Positions 10,934 to 22,203 are shown, counted from the first letter of the stretch. The stretch is DNA of 64,000 nucleotides from Plumapathes pennacea (GCA_964036295.1 OZ038470.1:1539501-1603500), one strand, 5' to 3'. The notes: a model not told the origin generated them from the letters alone. Numbers and translations: made by a program.

Positions 10934-12651
10934 TTCGTAGCTCCTTCCACCATTGTATCGGCAATAAACTGGAACAGCTCGGTCCAGGCTTGCTCAACTT
11001 GTGTAGTGAAGTGGTTACTCAACAAGTCCCTAAAGGCCGACATCAAAGCGTCTCCAACAATCTGAAAAACCAACCGACCATTCTCCAGTAAAACAGGACA
11101 GTCAAAGTTTTCTGTATAATTCCCAGGCTATGACAGGTTCTAGCTTCCAGGCTCTCAAAAACTCTACAAGGCGCGGACAAAATCTGGCACGGGAGCCTGG
11201 TAATCTTGTTTACACGATTGCGCGACAAATCAAGTTGCAGAAGGAAAGTACATGACGTTCCTCGAACTGCTGATTGGTTTCTTCTCGTTAAAACGTAAAG
11301 AAAATTACTTTGGCTTTTGATTGATTGAAAGTGTTTATTACTGACAACCTCTGTGATAGACAGTATACTTACTATTGTGTTGGTTTTCCACAGTCCTGAC
11401 CGAAAAAGGCAGTATAAAGCGGAAACATCTTTAGTGAAATGTTTATTACACTGACTTGTTCGACTTTCGTCAAAAGAAGGGGGGCATGAAAGTGATATAG
11501 CCCACAAAATAAAAGGCAACCAATACATTTCTTTGCATTTATCAGATACGTTAAACACCGGGTTTACTTAAAGTTACAAACGCATTACAATGGCCCAGTA
11601 CTATACAAAAAAAAATAATAATACTTACAACAATGAGCTTCTTCTTCATCAGACATGGGGCGTGTCTACGGCCAAGATCTCTCAGATAGGCTACGAAGAC
11701 TTCGGCGTCGTCTAGAGAAGACACGGCGTTTTGTATGGCGCCCATAACTCGGCGTGAGTGAAGATGAAACTCCCGTGAATTCACAAGTTCGTTCAGCGGC
11801 ACGTCGCTCAAACTAGGGAACTTGCTCTGAGTATTTGGATACTCCGTGAACACCCTAAAGTTTGGAACATTACTTGCTATTTACTGTGTGTGAATTGTAG
11901 GATGTGTCATGACACAGCCAGCTTGTCATTGGCGCACATTAGTAGTACGTACTGGTACTAGTAATATCAGTAGTGGTATCAATAGAGGTAATAACCAATA
12001 CGGTTAGTGTTTGAGGTATTGTGTGCCAGTATTGGTAGTGTTTTTTTTAGTGCTAGTTAGCCTTGTTGTTGGTAGTGCGTGGTTCAGGGTTGCCTTGGAG
12101 TAAAACTGGTTGTAGTAGTGCAAAGTGGTGTTGGTGTAAGTATACCGTATTGATTTGGTAATTCTGCTGATATTGGTGTTGGTAAGTATTTGCGGTAGTT
12201 CTAGTAGATGTTGAGTGTTGGTGCATATTGGTGGTAGTTCTAGAGGTATTGTTGTTGTAGTTCTAGTGGTGATTATGTTGGTGAGGATATACGTACTGTT
12301 GGTCTAGTAGTAGTATTGGTGTTGGTGAGGGAACGTTTTGGTGGTAGCATTGCTATTGGTGTTGGTGGAGGTGCTTTGTATCGGGTGTTGACCTGCTAAC
12401 ACCACCATTGGTCTTAGTTTTGATTTGGGTCCGGGGTGAATTGCCAACGTGATATCGGGCAACAAAATATTGACTGACACTTGCTTTATAATCATGGCAC
12501 GCCCTGCAGTGGTTTTTACTGGTTCCACAAGCTCCCATGATTTACGGATGGCTTCCTTCTTTTCTTGGTCCAGGGGAATTTGAAAGGCGCTTGTACGTTT
12601 GATTGGCGTAGGCAGAACTGTTCCATTGCCTAACGATAAATTGCAGCCCAT
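10927..12651 (-). CDS. Globin A, N-terminally acylated type
   Basis: Three coding exons on the minus strand: 12651-12485, 11854-11629 and 11061-10927 (stop TAA), 175 residues. The protein starts MGCNLS, an N-myristoylation and palmitoylation signature, then gives a full globin fold: A helix KEAIRKSWELVEP, CD-corner Phe in SKFP, distal His E7 in LHSRRVM, proximal His F8 in LGRRHAP, then GDALMSAFRDLL in the G/H region. Intron 1 splits a codon in phase 2 at the B12.2 position; intron 2 is phase 0 near G7.0. Both are ancestral globin intron sites. Intron 1 appears to start with GC (AA|GCAAGTG), not GT. The acylated N-terminus suggests a membrane-associated heme protein of globin X/neuroglobin character rather than an oxygen carrier; that role is inferred. 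Confidence 0.88.
11880..12400 (-). repeat. Degenerate TTGGTG/GTAGTT repeat in globin A intron 1
   Basis: Most of globin intron 1 is built of GGTAGT, TTGGTG and TTCTAGTGG motifs. The same array fills the matching introns at about 19060-19580 and 24050-24560, with small length differences. It is a slowly diverging repeat inherited with the duplication. Confidence 0.75.
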
Positions 12652-12701
12652 GATGTGAAGGACTCGCCTTTACTGGAGCAGCAAACAGAATGGTAAGGTA
12701 A

Positions 12702-12709
12702 TGACGTCA
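12702..12709. promoter_or_regulatory. CRE-like TGACGTCA upstream of globin A
   Basis: A perfect palindromic CREB/ATF site 51 bp upstream of the globin A start codon. It is conserved at the equivalent position of globins B and C. Confidence 0.6.
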
Positions 12710-14537
12710 CAAACTGGAATTTTATGTGATATTTTTGTAAATGATATTTTGTTGCCTTTGGCCTCGTGAGAGTTTCTTTTTTACACGAAATACTAATCGA
12801 TCCTGAATCCGTGCATGAATTAAGTTTTTCCTATCACAAAGATATTGAGTTTGGGCCGAAAGGACAAAAAGAGCACCTGGCAACATTTAGTACAAAAGGT
12901 TAAAATATGATCGAAGAACATAATTACTGCGATAGATCGTTAAATATGGAAATTGAGGATCTGTCCAAGCCGACCGGAATATGGGCAGTTTCTTTTCCAT
13001 TTTAGACTCGTACACGCAATGCTCGAAAACATTGAATATTGTATACAAAATATTGCGAATTACACCCAGGCGTGAATCCGTTGCAATTAAATAAGCGTAG
13101 GAAGTCCATTACTTAGCCGACCCTGCATATCGGTAAAATTACTAAAGTGACTGCTGATCGTGGTAAATATGCAAATGTTTAGCGTTTGTTTAATTGCGGA
13201 AAACTTATGTTAGATCGGGTTGTTTTTGTCAATATCTAAAGAGTTCCCAGAAGTGCCACAGCTTTGAGAGAAAGCACCTAAAAGAAATACATTTGTGTTT
13301 TTCAAACCGCGGGATAACCGATTTTTGGGCCAGAGAAACGTCCGTTTGCGTTAATTGAAAAGTACTTCCCGTGCGTCAACGCAATCCAACGAGATTATTT
13401 TTTTTCTCAACGCCCCTGTGTTACGTGTGCGACCCCTGTTGTGCGCTTGATCAAATTCTCCCGATTGAACAAAAAGATCAAAATAGCCGCATAGCAGGTG
13501 TGGGGCTGGCCAACTGTCTTCATTAGCGTAGGTTCCTCACGTCAGGTTGCTGAGCTTTAATTGCGTTAATTGTCTTTTACCATGAAACAAATTAAAAACA
13601 CATGTCTTCAGGGGCCAATTCAATAAAGCGTATTCAAGTGTATTTTACAAGTCGGGCCAATTTCTCCACAAGTTAAAACACACTTTAAAGGCCCGTTTAC
13701 ACATGCAATTTTTGATGCGATTTTAGTGCGATTTTCGATGCGATTTCAAATCGCATGTGTAATGTGCCATGGCAATTTCGTGGCGATTTTTCGCCGAGAA
13801 ATCGCCGCTGTTTCGAACCTGCTCGAATTTAGATGCGATTTTGCAGCGATTTTGTCGCGACAGGAAACAATATGGCGGATGAAAAACACTTGTGACTAAG
13901 CCAACGCCAACGCAAAGAAAACACAAAAGCGAAAAAATCTATTTGGACAGTTAAAGAGGAGGAGCTCATGATTAGCCGCTGGGGAGAGGCGGATAGCTTA
14001 TTTTAGACCAGTTCGGCAGACTACAAGCGGCACGACAAAAGAGCCGCTGCAAGGAAGAAATCAGGCGAGCCCTGCAGTCGCAATTTGGGAGCATTTTTAC
14101 TATCCAAACCTTTCGCTGCTTTTGACGTTTTTGGCGGCGAGCAACTAAAACAGCATTTACTCATAAGCAGGCGGTAGCTATGTCACTCGTTTCATCTTCT
14201 TCGTGCGCGCGCCCTTTTTTCTTCTGCAATCTGTCCTATTTGTATTCTGAAGGCTGCGTTAACAACATGGACAGCCGAGTGTCCATGACTACGCCTACGG
14301 TACAAACAATTACTATTCTCCGACGTTACAATTTCCCCCTTCGGACAATGTGCCAGACCGCACGGAGGGTTGGAAGCCAACTCTGAAACACGGAACACTT
14401 CAAGCACTTCGACCGAATGCACGCCGTGTCGTTCAATCAAGCATAAGAATTTGCTTAAATTTGCCCGTGACAGTTTTTTGCGTAATTTCGCCTGGCCAAA
14501 CTTATTTTTTCTGTGGTGTGCGACCCCTGCCCGGCAA
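12710..14537. other. Non-coding spacer of unit A
   Basis: Positions 12710-13360 match the spacer upstream of globin B (from about 19900). From about 13360 to 14575 the sequence is unit A specific. It includes a half-element starting GGCCCGTTTACACATGCAAT at 13691 that resembles the terminal repeat of a 'GGCCC..TTTACA' MITE. Open frames here are short and show no recognised domain. Confidence 0.5.
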
Positions 14538-14618
14538 ATAAACTGACGTTGTTTCCTTTACCTTTTGGGTAAATTAGGCTAATTTACCCAAAAGGTAAAG
14601 GAAACAACGTCAGTTTAT
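14538..14618. repeat. Perfect 81-bp palindrome
   Basis: Arms 14538-14576 and 14580-14618 are exact reverse complements (39 nt each) around the 3-nt spacer GGC. The right arm has a match in unit B at about 20620-20660 (one mismatch in the stretch AACAACGTTAG); the left arm does not. The palindrome is therefore specific to unit A. Confidence 0.95.
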
Positions 14619-14744
14619 AAGGCATCACTGGTAAGATTGATTTGTCATACGTATCACAATGTCTAATAAATTGCCATCATTCTAGAAGACCATAATTTTG
14701 TTGTAAGGGTAAGGTGACGACTATTTTTCCGATTGTTTCTTTGT

Positions 14745-14990
14745 CGCCGGAGTGAACAGTCCCGTACGTGACCGCGATCTCAGCGATACATATGCAAATT
14801 TTTAACGTTTGTTTAAATGCGGAAAACGGATGTAGTAGATTAGTTTTTGTTTTCAATAACGAAAGACAGAGCTACCAGAAGTGTCACAGTTTTGAGAGAA
14901 AGTACCTAAAAGAAATATATTTGTGTTTTTCAATCCACGCAATAACCGATTTTTGGGCGAGAGAAACGTCATTTGCGTGAAATCGAGCAA
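14745..14990 (+). repeat. Second copy of the 13.14-13.36 kb segment within unit A
   Basis: Landmarks ATGCAAAT, GCGGAAAAC, CAGAAGTG, TTTTGAGAGAAAG, CCTAAAAGAAAT and AACCGATTTTTGGGC occur in the same order as at 13140-13360, at clearly lower identity. No coding potential is seen. Confidence 0.75.
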
Positions 14991-15904
14991 TTTCGCTGAC
15001 GTTTTTAGAAGAAACGCTCACAGACCCCAATAAAGAAAGTCGATAGTTTAAAATATCCACAGCCAAAATTTCATAGTATTTGAAGTACCCGCGCATGGTG
15101 AAAACCCGCTTCATTTTAGACATAACTTATGGCGCGCAATGAAATGTGACTGAATGACCTCCGTTATTTTTTTACCACCAGTTCACAGATAATGGTATTC
15201 ATTAAACAGTCTTCTCAGAAGAAAGCTAAAGACCTATATTTAACAAATAAACAACCAGTAAAGAGCCCTTGGTGCATTTGTTTGTGAGAACGAGAATGTA
15301 GTAACAAAATTAATATCAACGTTTGCATCATTTGAAGTGCAAACAGCGCTTATGACCAGAAATATATGTCAGCAAATTGCTACCAAACACTAAAGAAGCC
15401 GTCGTATTGCTCTCGATGCTGAGTTACCTAAGTGAGACCGTGCCCTTAAGTTCTAACACTCTTTTTTCTCTTTAGGTACAATAAACAATTTAATCAGTGA
15501 AAATGAAAAAGGATGATATGGATAAAAATTTAAATCGAAAACAAAATTGTATAAAGCCTAAAGTGCTGCCGTGTCCGAGGTTTGCGATAAAACTGATAAC
15601 CGAAATGATAATGGTACAGGCTTGAAGGAATTGTCTTATTTTTTTCTGCACGTACCACTCGTGCAGGTGGTACTTTAAACTGACGTATATTTTCCTTGGG
15701 GATTCAACTCTCAGGCCCTGCTATTTGCAAGTTACTGGTAAAAACAGGCAAAATTACGAACATACCTTGTCGTTTGCAGCAAAGTCTCTTCAGTTGTATC
15801 TGTGATGAAATGAGTCTCTCTCTATATATTAGCCAATCAGCGGTAACCCTCTTGACAGATTGTCAAAGGCATTCTTATGGAAAGCAGTTACTGCCAAAAG
15901 TAAT

Positions 15905-16068
15905 CAGGGGCTGTATTCACCAGACTTGCGTACGAACAAAAATGTTCGTAAGTATGACTTGTGCATCAGAACAATGACTTACGCATACTATCTTGAGCGA
16001 GATAGTATGCATAAGTCATACTTACGAACATTTTTGTTTGTACGCAAGCTTGGTGAATACGGCCCCTG
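15905..16068. mobile_element. Foldback MITE between units A and B
   Basis: A 164-bp near-palindrome: left end CAGGGGCTGTATTCACCA, right end TGGTGAATACGGCCCCTG. Long inner arms (CGAACAAAAATGTTCGTAAG / CTTACGAACATTTTTGTTTG) surround a short loop. There is no coding capacity. It sits at or near the end of unit A homology. Confidence 0.85.
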
Positions 16069-16189
16069 AATTCATAGAATGAGTTGAAATGCTCTTCAAT
16101 AGCACTGAGTAAAGGATGCTACAGCTTCAATTGCAGAACAAAAGACCGAGTTTTAAATAAACCATGTTCAAACGCTTGAGTGTGTGGTC

Positions 16190-16593
16190 CAGTCTCTTGC
16201 TAGCGAGTTTCGACTTCTCGCTAGCGAGTTTGACTATTTCTCGCTACCGAGTTTGGACATTTCTCGCTAGCGAGTTTGAACATTTCTCGCTAGCGAGTTT
16301 GAACATTTCTCTCGCTAGCGAGTTCGGACATTTCTCGCTAAGGAGTTTGGACATTTCTCGCTACCGAGTTTGGACATTTCTCGCTAGCGAGTTTGAACAT
16401 TTCTCGCTAGCGAGTTTGAACATTTCTCTCGCTAGCGAGTTTGGACATTTCTCGCTAAGGAGTTTGGACATTTCTCGCTAGCGAGTTTGGACATTTCTCG
16501 CTAAGGAGTTTGGACATTTCTCGCTAGCGAGTTTGGACATTTCTCGCTAGCGAGTTTAAACATTTCTCGCTAGCGAGTTTGAACATTTCTCGT
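16190..16593 (+). repeat. Minisatellite with a CTCGCTAGCGAG core
   Basis: About 17 tandem copies of a roughly 23-bp unit (CATTTCTCGCTAGCGAGTTT plus GAA or GGA). Variants have CTACCGAG or CTAAGGAG in the core. Each canonical unit contains a 12-bp perfect palindrome. The apparent open frame through it is a repeat artefact. Confidence 0.95.
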
Positions 16594-16599
16594 CAACGT

Positions 16600-16885
16600 C
16601 AACGTCATTACAGAATGGCTTCAGGACCGCTGCACTTGCCGCTCTAACAGGCTTTTTTGTCCCCCCTGGCCACGATGTCCCCCCGGACATTTTGGCCCGG
16701 GATGAAATGTCCGGCCAGCCATTGTGGCCCAGGCAAAAATGTCCCTCTCCGGTCTTAAATTTCCGCCTCTCCAAATTTATCAAATTTCCATATTTACTTT
16801 ACTGCACTGCACTTTTTCTCTATTTGCACTGCACTTCCGCAATACTGCACTTATATAGATCTAGTTTTTCATCCTTGTAACGAGG
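16600..16885 (+). mobile_element. LTR-element fragment, copy 1
   Basis: Matches 22328-22614 closely (GTCATTACAGAATGGCTTCA, GTCCCCCCTGGCCACGATGT, GCACTGCACTTTTTCTCTAT). In the second copy this sequence follows an apparent tRNA primer-binding site, so it is best read as internal leader sequence of a retroelement. No reverse-transcriptase or gag frame is present. Confidence 0.55.
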
Positions 16886-17867
16886 AAGCCTAGATATCAT
16901 AAGCCCGCCCTGGCTTCTTCCTGGGCTTCCTCACCACAAAATTTTTCAGTACGTAAGTTATGCTTTGTAAGATATGTGATATGTGCGGTGAATCAAATAA
17001 AACTGAAATGAAATGAAATGAAAGAGAGATCAAGTTTAGCAAAATAGATTTGGTATTTCTAACAAACTATTTGTTCAAATTGTTTCGCGATATTTTTAAA
17101 TCTAATAGACTTTACTTTATTTCTGTTTTATACGTGAGGATTTTCTAGTTGGCAGTTACGCGCGGTACGAGCAGTTACACGCTTAACTCGAAGATGTTAT
17201 GTTCTCTTAACTGTTCGAATTAAGCCTCCATCGACGAATAAACATGTTTTAACAGATAAGTTACTTTCAGACAGGTGAGGAATGCCTGCTGTTTTGGCGA
17301 GACATAGTCCAAAAGAACTGCTGAAATAACCGCGCGAGAATTATGTTTAAAATATAATACCCGAGCGTAAGCGAGGGTAATAATCACGACCCTAATTCAG
17401 TAGTATCGCCTTATGTGGAGACTCCAAGCCGGTCGCCATCTCGAAATTTAATGTTCGTCTGTCAGTAAGTCTGTCAGTTAGTCTGGCGTACCACCTCGTT
17501 CCCAAGCTCTCAGGCCAGAACTGTAAACCGCCATTTTTTTGGTGACATGCGATAGAGTACGAATGGAAGTGACTTTGTACAACAAGATGCAGATACAAGG
17601 CCAAACAGTTCGACGGACGGCTGTAAACTGCCCGGATATTTTGCCAGTGTATCGGAGGCAAGCTTGCTAGCCGTGAAACGAATTCTTTAAGGCATCGACT
17701 GGCCAACCTGAACACATTGACCCTTTCACTGTAAATGCTTTGCATGCCCAGTGACTGATGGCGGCCATTTCCTTATCCTGTAAAAATCGCGGGTATGTTT
17801 TTCTACGCGAAATTAATCAGCAGAAATAAATAAAAAAAACTTCGATAATGTATTCCTTTGTTCACAG

Positions 17868-18114
17868 GTCGCAAGCTTCTCGTTATCACAATTTCCGAGA
17901 TGCAGCCCCACTCTTAGAAAGGAAATTCAACAAATATGACAGAAACCTGGGTATGGGCAAAGAGAACAATGACTTTTGGAATATCAAGCCCTTTTACCAC
18001 AATGACTTTGGCACAGCACAAGAAGTGAACTTAACACGAGATCAGAAAGCTATTGGACCAAACCACCGTCACGATTGTTCCTTCACGGTGAGTGTTAACT
18101 TGTATTATTTGTAG
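17868..18114 (+). pseudogene. Duplicated last exon of NEK2 (unit B)
   Basis: The acceptor TTTGTTCACAG and the frame [18 protein letters not shown] are kept, with the KEN box intact (MGKENNDF). After ...NLTRD the frame leaves NEK2 homology because an 816-bp deletion (relative to 9809-10624) fuses it to downstream sequence. It ends 24 codons later at TAG 18112-18114. No kinase exons precede it locally, so it is a duplicated exon relic or, if spliced to NEK2 8 kb upstream, an alternative 3' exon. Its 3' end overlaps the last codons of globin B on the other strand. Confidence 0.8.
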
Positions 18115-19840
18115 CTCCTTCCACCATTGTATCGGCAATAAACACGAACAGCTCGGTCCAGGCCTGCTCAACTTGTGTAGTGAAGTGGTTACTCAGCATG
18201 TCCCTGAAGGTCGACATCAAAGCGTCTCCAACAACCTGAAACACCAACCGACCATTCTACAGTAAAACAGGACAGTCAAAGTTTTCTGTATAATTCCCAG
18301 GCTATGACAGGTTCTAGCTTCCAGGCTCTCAAAATCTGTACGAGGCGCGGGCAAAAGCTAAGAGTCTGGAAACTACATCGCGAGGCAGACGGGAAGTCTG
18401 GCACGCGCATGATTTACCAGTCTCAAACCTGGGAGTCTGATAATCTTGTTACACGATCCTTGCTTGTTGCAGCGCGACGAATCAAGTTGCAGAAGAAACT
18501 ACATGACTTTCCCCGCACTGCTGATTGGTTTCTTCTCATGAAAACGTAGCCAAAATTACTTTGGCTTTTGATTGGTTGAAAGTGTTTATTACAACCTCTG
18601 TGATTGGCAGACATCTTCAGTGAGATGTTTATTACACTGACTTGTTGGCGCATGGCACACCGTCAGAAGAAAGGGCAGAAACTTGAAAGGCAACCTCATT
18701 TCTTTGCATTTTTCAAATACGTCGAGTACCAGGTTTATTTAAAATTACAAACACATTACAATAACCCGGCATTTGACCCAGTACTATACAGAAAAATTAC
18801 TTACAGCAAAGAGCTTCTTCTTCATCAAACATGGGGCGTGCCTACGGCCAAGATCTCTCAGATAAGCTACGAAGACTTCGGCGTCGTCTAGAGAAGACAC
18901 GGCGTTTTGTATGGCGCCTATAACTCGGCGTGAGTGAAAATGAAACTCCCGTGAATTCACGAGTTCGTTCAGCGGCACGTCGCTCAAACTGGGGAACTTG
19001 CTCTGAGCATTTGGGTAGTCCGTGAACAACCTAAAGTTTGGAACATTACTTGCTATTTACTGTGTGTGAATTGTAGGATGTGTCATGACACAGCCAGCTT
19101 GTCATTGGCGCACATTAGTAGTACGTACTGGTACTAGTAATATCAGTAGTGGTATCAATAGAGGTAATAACCAATACGGTTAGTGTTTGAGGTATTGTGT
19201 GCCAGTATTGGTAGTGGTTTTTTTTAGTGCTAGTTAGCCTTGTTGTTGGTAGTGCGTGGTTCAGGGTTGCCTTGGAGTAAAACTGGTTGTATAGCAGTGC
19301 AAAGTGGTGTTGGTGTAAGTACCGTATTGATATGGTAATTCTGCTGATATTGGTGTTGGTAAGTATTATTTTGTGGTAGTTCTAGTAGATGTTGAGTGTT
19401 GGTGCATATTGGTGGTAGTTCTAGAGGTATTGTTGTAGTTCTAGTGGTGATTGTGTTGGTGAGGATATACGTACTGTTGGTCTAGTAGTTGTATTGGTGT
19501 TGGTGAGGAAAAGTATTGGTGGTATAGCTCTAGTGGTATTACTATTGGTGTTGGTGGAGGTGCTTTATATCGGGTGTTGACCTGCTAACACCACCATTGT
19601 TTTTAGTTTTGATTTGGGTCCGGGGTGAATTGCCAACGTGATATCAGGCAACAAAATATTGACTGACACTTGCTTTATAAACATAGTACGCCCTGCAGTG
19701 TTTTTTGCTGGTTCCACAAGCTTCCATGATTTGCGGATGGCTTCCTTCTTTTCTTGGTCCAGGGGAATTTGAAAGGCGCTTGTACGTTTGATTGGCGTAG
19801 GCAGAACTGTTCCATTGGCTAACGATGAACTGCAGCCCAT
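18095..19840 (-). CDS. Globin B, N-terminally acylated type
   Basis: Exons 19840-19674, 19030-18805 and 18235-18095 (stop TAA) give 177 residues starting MGCSSS. Heme-contact residues match globin A: CD1 Phe (SKFP), His E7 (FHSRRVI) and His F8 (LGRRHAP). Introns sit at B12.2 (phase 2) and near G7.0 (phase 0). The intron 1 donor is again GC (AA|GCAAGTG). The C-terminus differs from globin A, ending EGATNNTS because the 3' flank was changed by the unit B/C deletion. The frame is intact and the coding part appears functional. It is probably a membrane-tethered heme sensor or redox globin; function is inferred. Confidence 0.87.
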
Positions 19841-19889
19841 GATATGAAGGACTCGCCTTTACTGGAGTAGCAAACAGAGTTGTAGGTAA

Positions 19890-19897
19890 TGACGTCA
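19890..19897. promoter_or_regulatory. CRE-like TGACGTCA upstream of globin B
   Basis: Perfect CREB/ATF palindrome 50 bp upstream of the globin B start codon, at the position equivalent to the sites in units A and C. Confidence 0.6.
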
Positions 19898-20753
19898 CAA
19901 ACTGGAATTATGTGATATTTTTGTAAATGATATTTTGTTGCCTTTGGCCTCGTGAGAGTTTCTTTTTTACACGAAACACTAATTGACCCTGAATCCGTGC
20001 ATGAATTAAGTTTTTCCTATCACAAAGATATTGAGTTTGGGCCGAAAGGACAAAAAGAGCACCTGGCAACATTTAGTACAAAAGGTTAAAATATGATCGA
20101 AGAACATAATTACTGCGATAGATCGTTAAATATGGCAATAGAGGATCTCTCCAAGCCGACCGGAATATGGGCAGTTTCTTTTCCATTTTAGACTCGTACA
20201 CGCAATGCTCGAAAACATTGAATATTGTATACAAAATATTGCGAATTACACCCAGGCGTGAATCCGTTGCAATTAAATAAGCGTAGGAAGTCCATTACTT
20301 AGTCGACCCTGCATATCGGTGAAATTACTAAAGTGACTGCTGATCGCGGTAAATGTGCAAATGTTTAGCGTTTGTTTACATGCGGAAAACTTATGTTAGA
20401 TCGGGTTGTTTTTGTCAATATCTAAAGAGTTCCCAGAAGTGCCACAGCTTTGAGAGAAAGCACCTAAAAGAAATACATTTGTGTTTTTCAAACCGCGGGA
20501 TAACCGATTTTTGGGCCAGAGAAACGTCATTTGCGTTAAATGAACAGTACTTCCCGAGTCAAGAATTCTAAAGCAAAGTGTATAGATTGAAAGGCGGGCT
20601 TACTTGCAGCAGTGCCTTCTGATTTACCCAAAAGGTAAAGGAAACAACGTTAGTTTATAAGGCATCACTGGTAAGATTGATTTGTCATACGTATCACAAT
20701 GTCTGATAAATTGCCATCATTCTAGAAGACCATAATTTTGTTGTAAGAGTAAA

Positions 20754-20944
20754 ATGGGGAAAAGCAACGTGTGGATAAATCGTATTAAGGGGAGAAACCT
20801 CGGCAGGATTTCGGTCACTAATAGTGGCCGTAGCGGCTTGAAATCAACACAAGGGACTCAAGATACCTCAAATAACAGTTACCCCAGCTATTATTTTAAT
20901 TCATTCAGAATCTTACGATTTATCCACATCGTTGTTTTCCCCAT
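20754..20944. mobile_element. MITE in unit B (ATGGGGAAAA ends)
   Basis: About 190 bp with roughly 30-bp terminal inverted repeats: ATGGGGAAAAGCAACGTG... and ...CATCGTTGTTTTCCCCAT. Unit A lacks it at the corresponding position (14710). An open frame of 82 codons runs through it but is explained by the repeat. Confidence 0.85.
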
Positions 20945-21203
20945 ACATTTCCTTATAATTTTCTGTTGCGCAATAACGGTCGTGTCACATATCACTGCGT
21001 GACAGACAGACAGACCCCCGGAGTATGGGCCGCCTGTGGTTTCCCCTGAGAATCGGCCGAATTACGTTTTGCCAATTTTCTTCCAAAGGACGTGAAATCT
21101 GGACAAACTAACTACATCACGTTTTCTTACTTACTAATGCCTACAACTGACCAAAGTATGAGCGATTTCGATTTTTTGAGTTTGGCCGCCCTTTGCCACA
21201 TTG

Positions 21204-21605
21204 GCCGTTTTTATACTACAGACGACTAATTCGTCCAGATGCATTAGTCGTTTGACTGTTAAGTTCGACTGGTATGAAAACGAGTCGGAGAACTCACTCC
21301 ATGCACGCTGCTTTTTTGCCGAGATTTCTTCCCTCGTGCCGCCATCTTGAAACTGTCAAATATCTCGATTTGATACTGAAACATACGCTTCTGGTCTCCA
21401 GTTAAGTTCGACTCGTTTTTATGCTAGACGCATTTTTCGTCCGAGGCGAATTAGACGTTCTAAGTGCGTCTTTCAGTCGCACTTAACAGACGCATTAGAA
21501 TTTAAGTGCGTCTGCCCTGTTTTCCGTTTTTATACTAGACGAATTAGTCGTCCGAGACGACTAATGCGTCTGAGACGAATTAGTCGTCTTTAGTATAAAA
21601 ACGGC
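21204..21605. mobile_element. MITE in unit B (GCCGTTTTTATACTA ends)
   Basis: About 402 bp; left end GCCGTTTTTATACTA, right end TAGTATAAAAACGGC. The interior is filled with GACGAATTAGTCGTC-type short palindromes and has no coding capacity. Confidence 0.85.
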
Positions 21606-21639
21606 AATTTGTTCGCTTTTTACAGACATCCGCTCTTAG

Positions 21640-21808
21640 GCTCCGGTCACACACGTAACTTTAACAAAATTAATATCGACGTTTGCATCATTTGAAGTGC
21701 AAACAGCGCTTGTAACCAGAAATATATGTCAGCAAGTTGCTACCAAACACTAAAGAAGCCGTCGTATTGCTCTCGATGCTGAGTTACCTGTATAAGTGCG
21801 ACCGTGCA
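21640..21808. mobile_element. GGCTCCGGTCGCAC-type MITE in unit B
   Basis: Starts GGCTCCGGTCACACACG and ends near AGTGCGACCGTGC. It shares its interior (AATATCGACGTTTGCATCAT, AAGCCGTCGTATTGCTCTCG) with 15300-15448 in unit A and 25655-25835 in unit C. In A and B it occupies the same site; in C it is elsewhere. Confidence 0.75.
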
Positions 21809-22203
21809 CAATAAACAATTTAATCAGTGAAAAATGAAAAAGGATGATATGGATAAAAATTTAAATCGAAAACAAAATTGTATAAAGCCTAAAGTGCTGC
21901 CGTGTCCGAGGTTTGCGATAAGACTGATAACCGAAATGAAAATGGTACAGGCTTAAAGAAATTGTCTTATTTTTTTCTGCGCCGCGCTCGTGCAGGTGGT
22001 ACTTTAAACTGACGTATATTTTCCTTGGGGATTCAACTCTCAGGCCCTGCTATTTGCAAGTTACTGGTAAAAACAGGCGAAATTGCGAACATACCTTGTC
22101 GTTTGCAGGAAAGTCTCTTCAGCTGTATCTGTGATGAAATGAGTCTCTCTATATATATTAGCCAATCAGCGGTAACCCTCTTGACAGATTGTCAAAGACA
22201 TTC

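Larger units (their letters stand above)
9485..15890 (+). repeat. Unit A of the NEK2-exon/globin triplication
   Basis: Approximate limits from shared landmarks: starts near GACCCTTTCACTGTA..., ends near TTGACAGATTGTCAAAGGC. It contains the genuine last NEK2 exon, globin A on the minus strand and downstream spacer. Unlike B and C it retains the NEK2 3' UTR and has extra sequence at 10689-10933 and 13360-14575. Its globin has diverged from B and C, which are nearly identical to each other, so B and C are the more recent pair. Confidence 0.88.
17697..22203 (+). repeat. Unit B of the NEK2-exon/globin triplication
   Basis: Starts GACTGGCCAACCTGAACACA, the same boundary as unit C at 22613, and ends near TTGACAGATTGTCAAAGACA. 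It contains a truncated NEK2 last-exon copy, globin B and spacer with two unit-specific MITEs (20754-20944, 21204-21605). Confidence 0.88.

Noticed and set aside
16164..16481. 105-codon frame of LASEFGHFSL-type repeats
   Set aside because: Open only because the 23-bp minisatellite lacks stops in this frame; no start context or domain.
16190..16593. CRISPR-like array
   Set aside because: Repeats are directly adjacent without unique spacers and the genome is clearly animal; it is a minisatellite.
20754..21002. 82-codon frame with a hydrophobic C-terminus
   Set aside because: Coincides with a MITE whose terminal inverted repeats explain both ends; not conserved in unit A.
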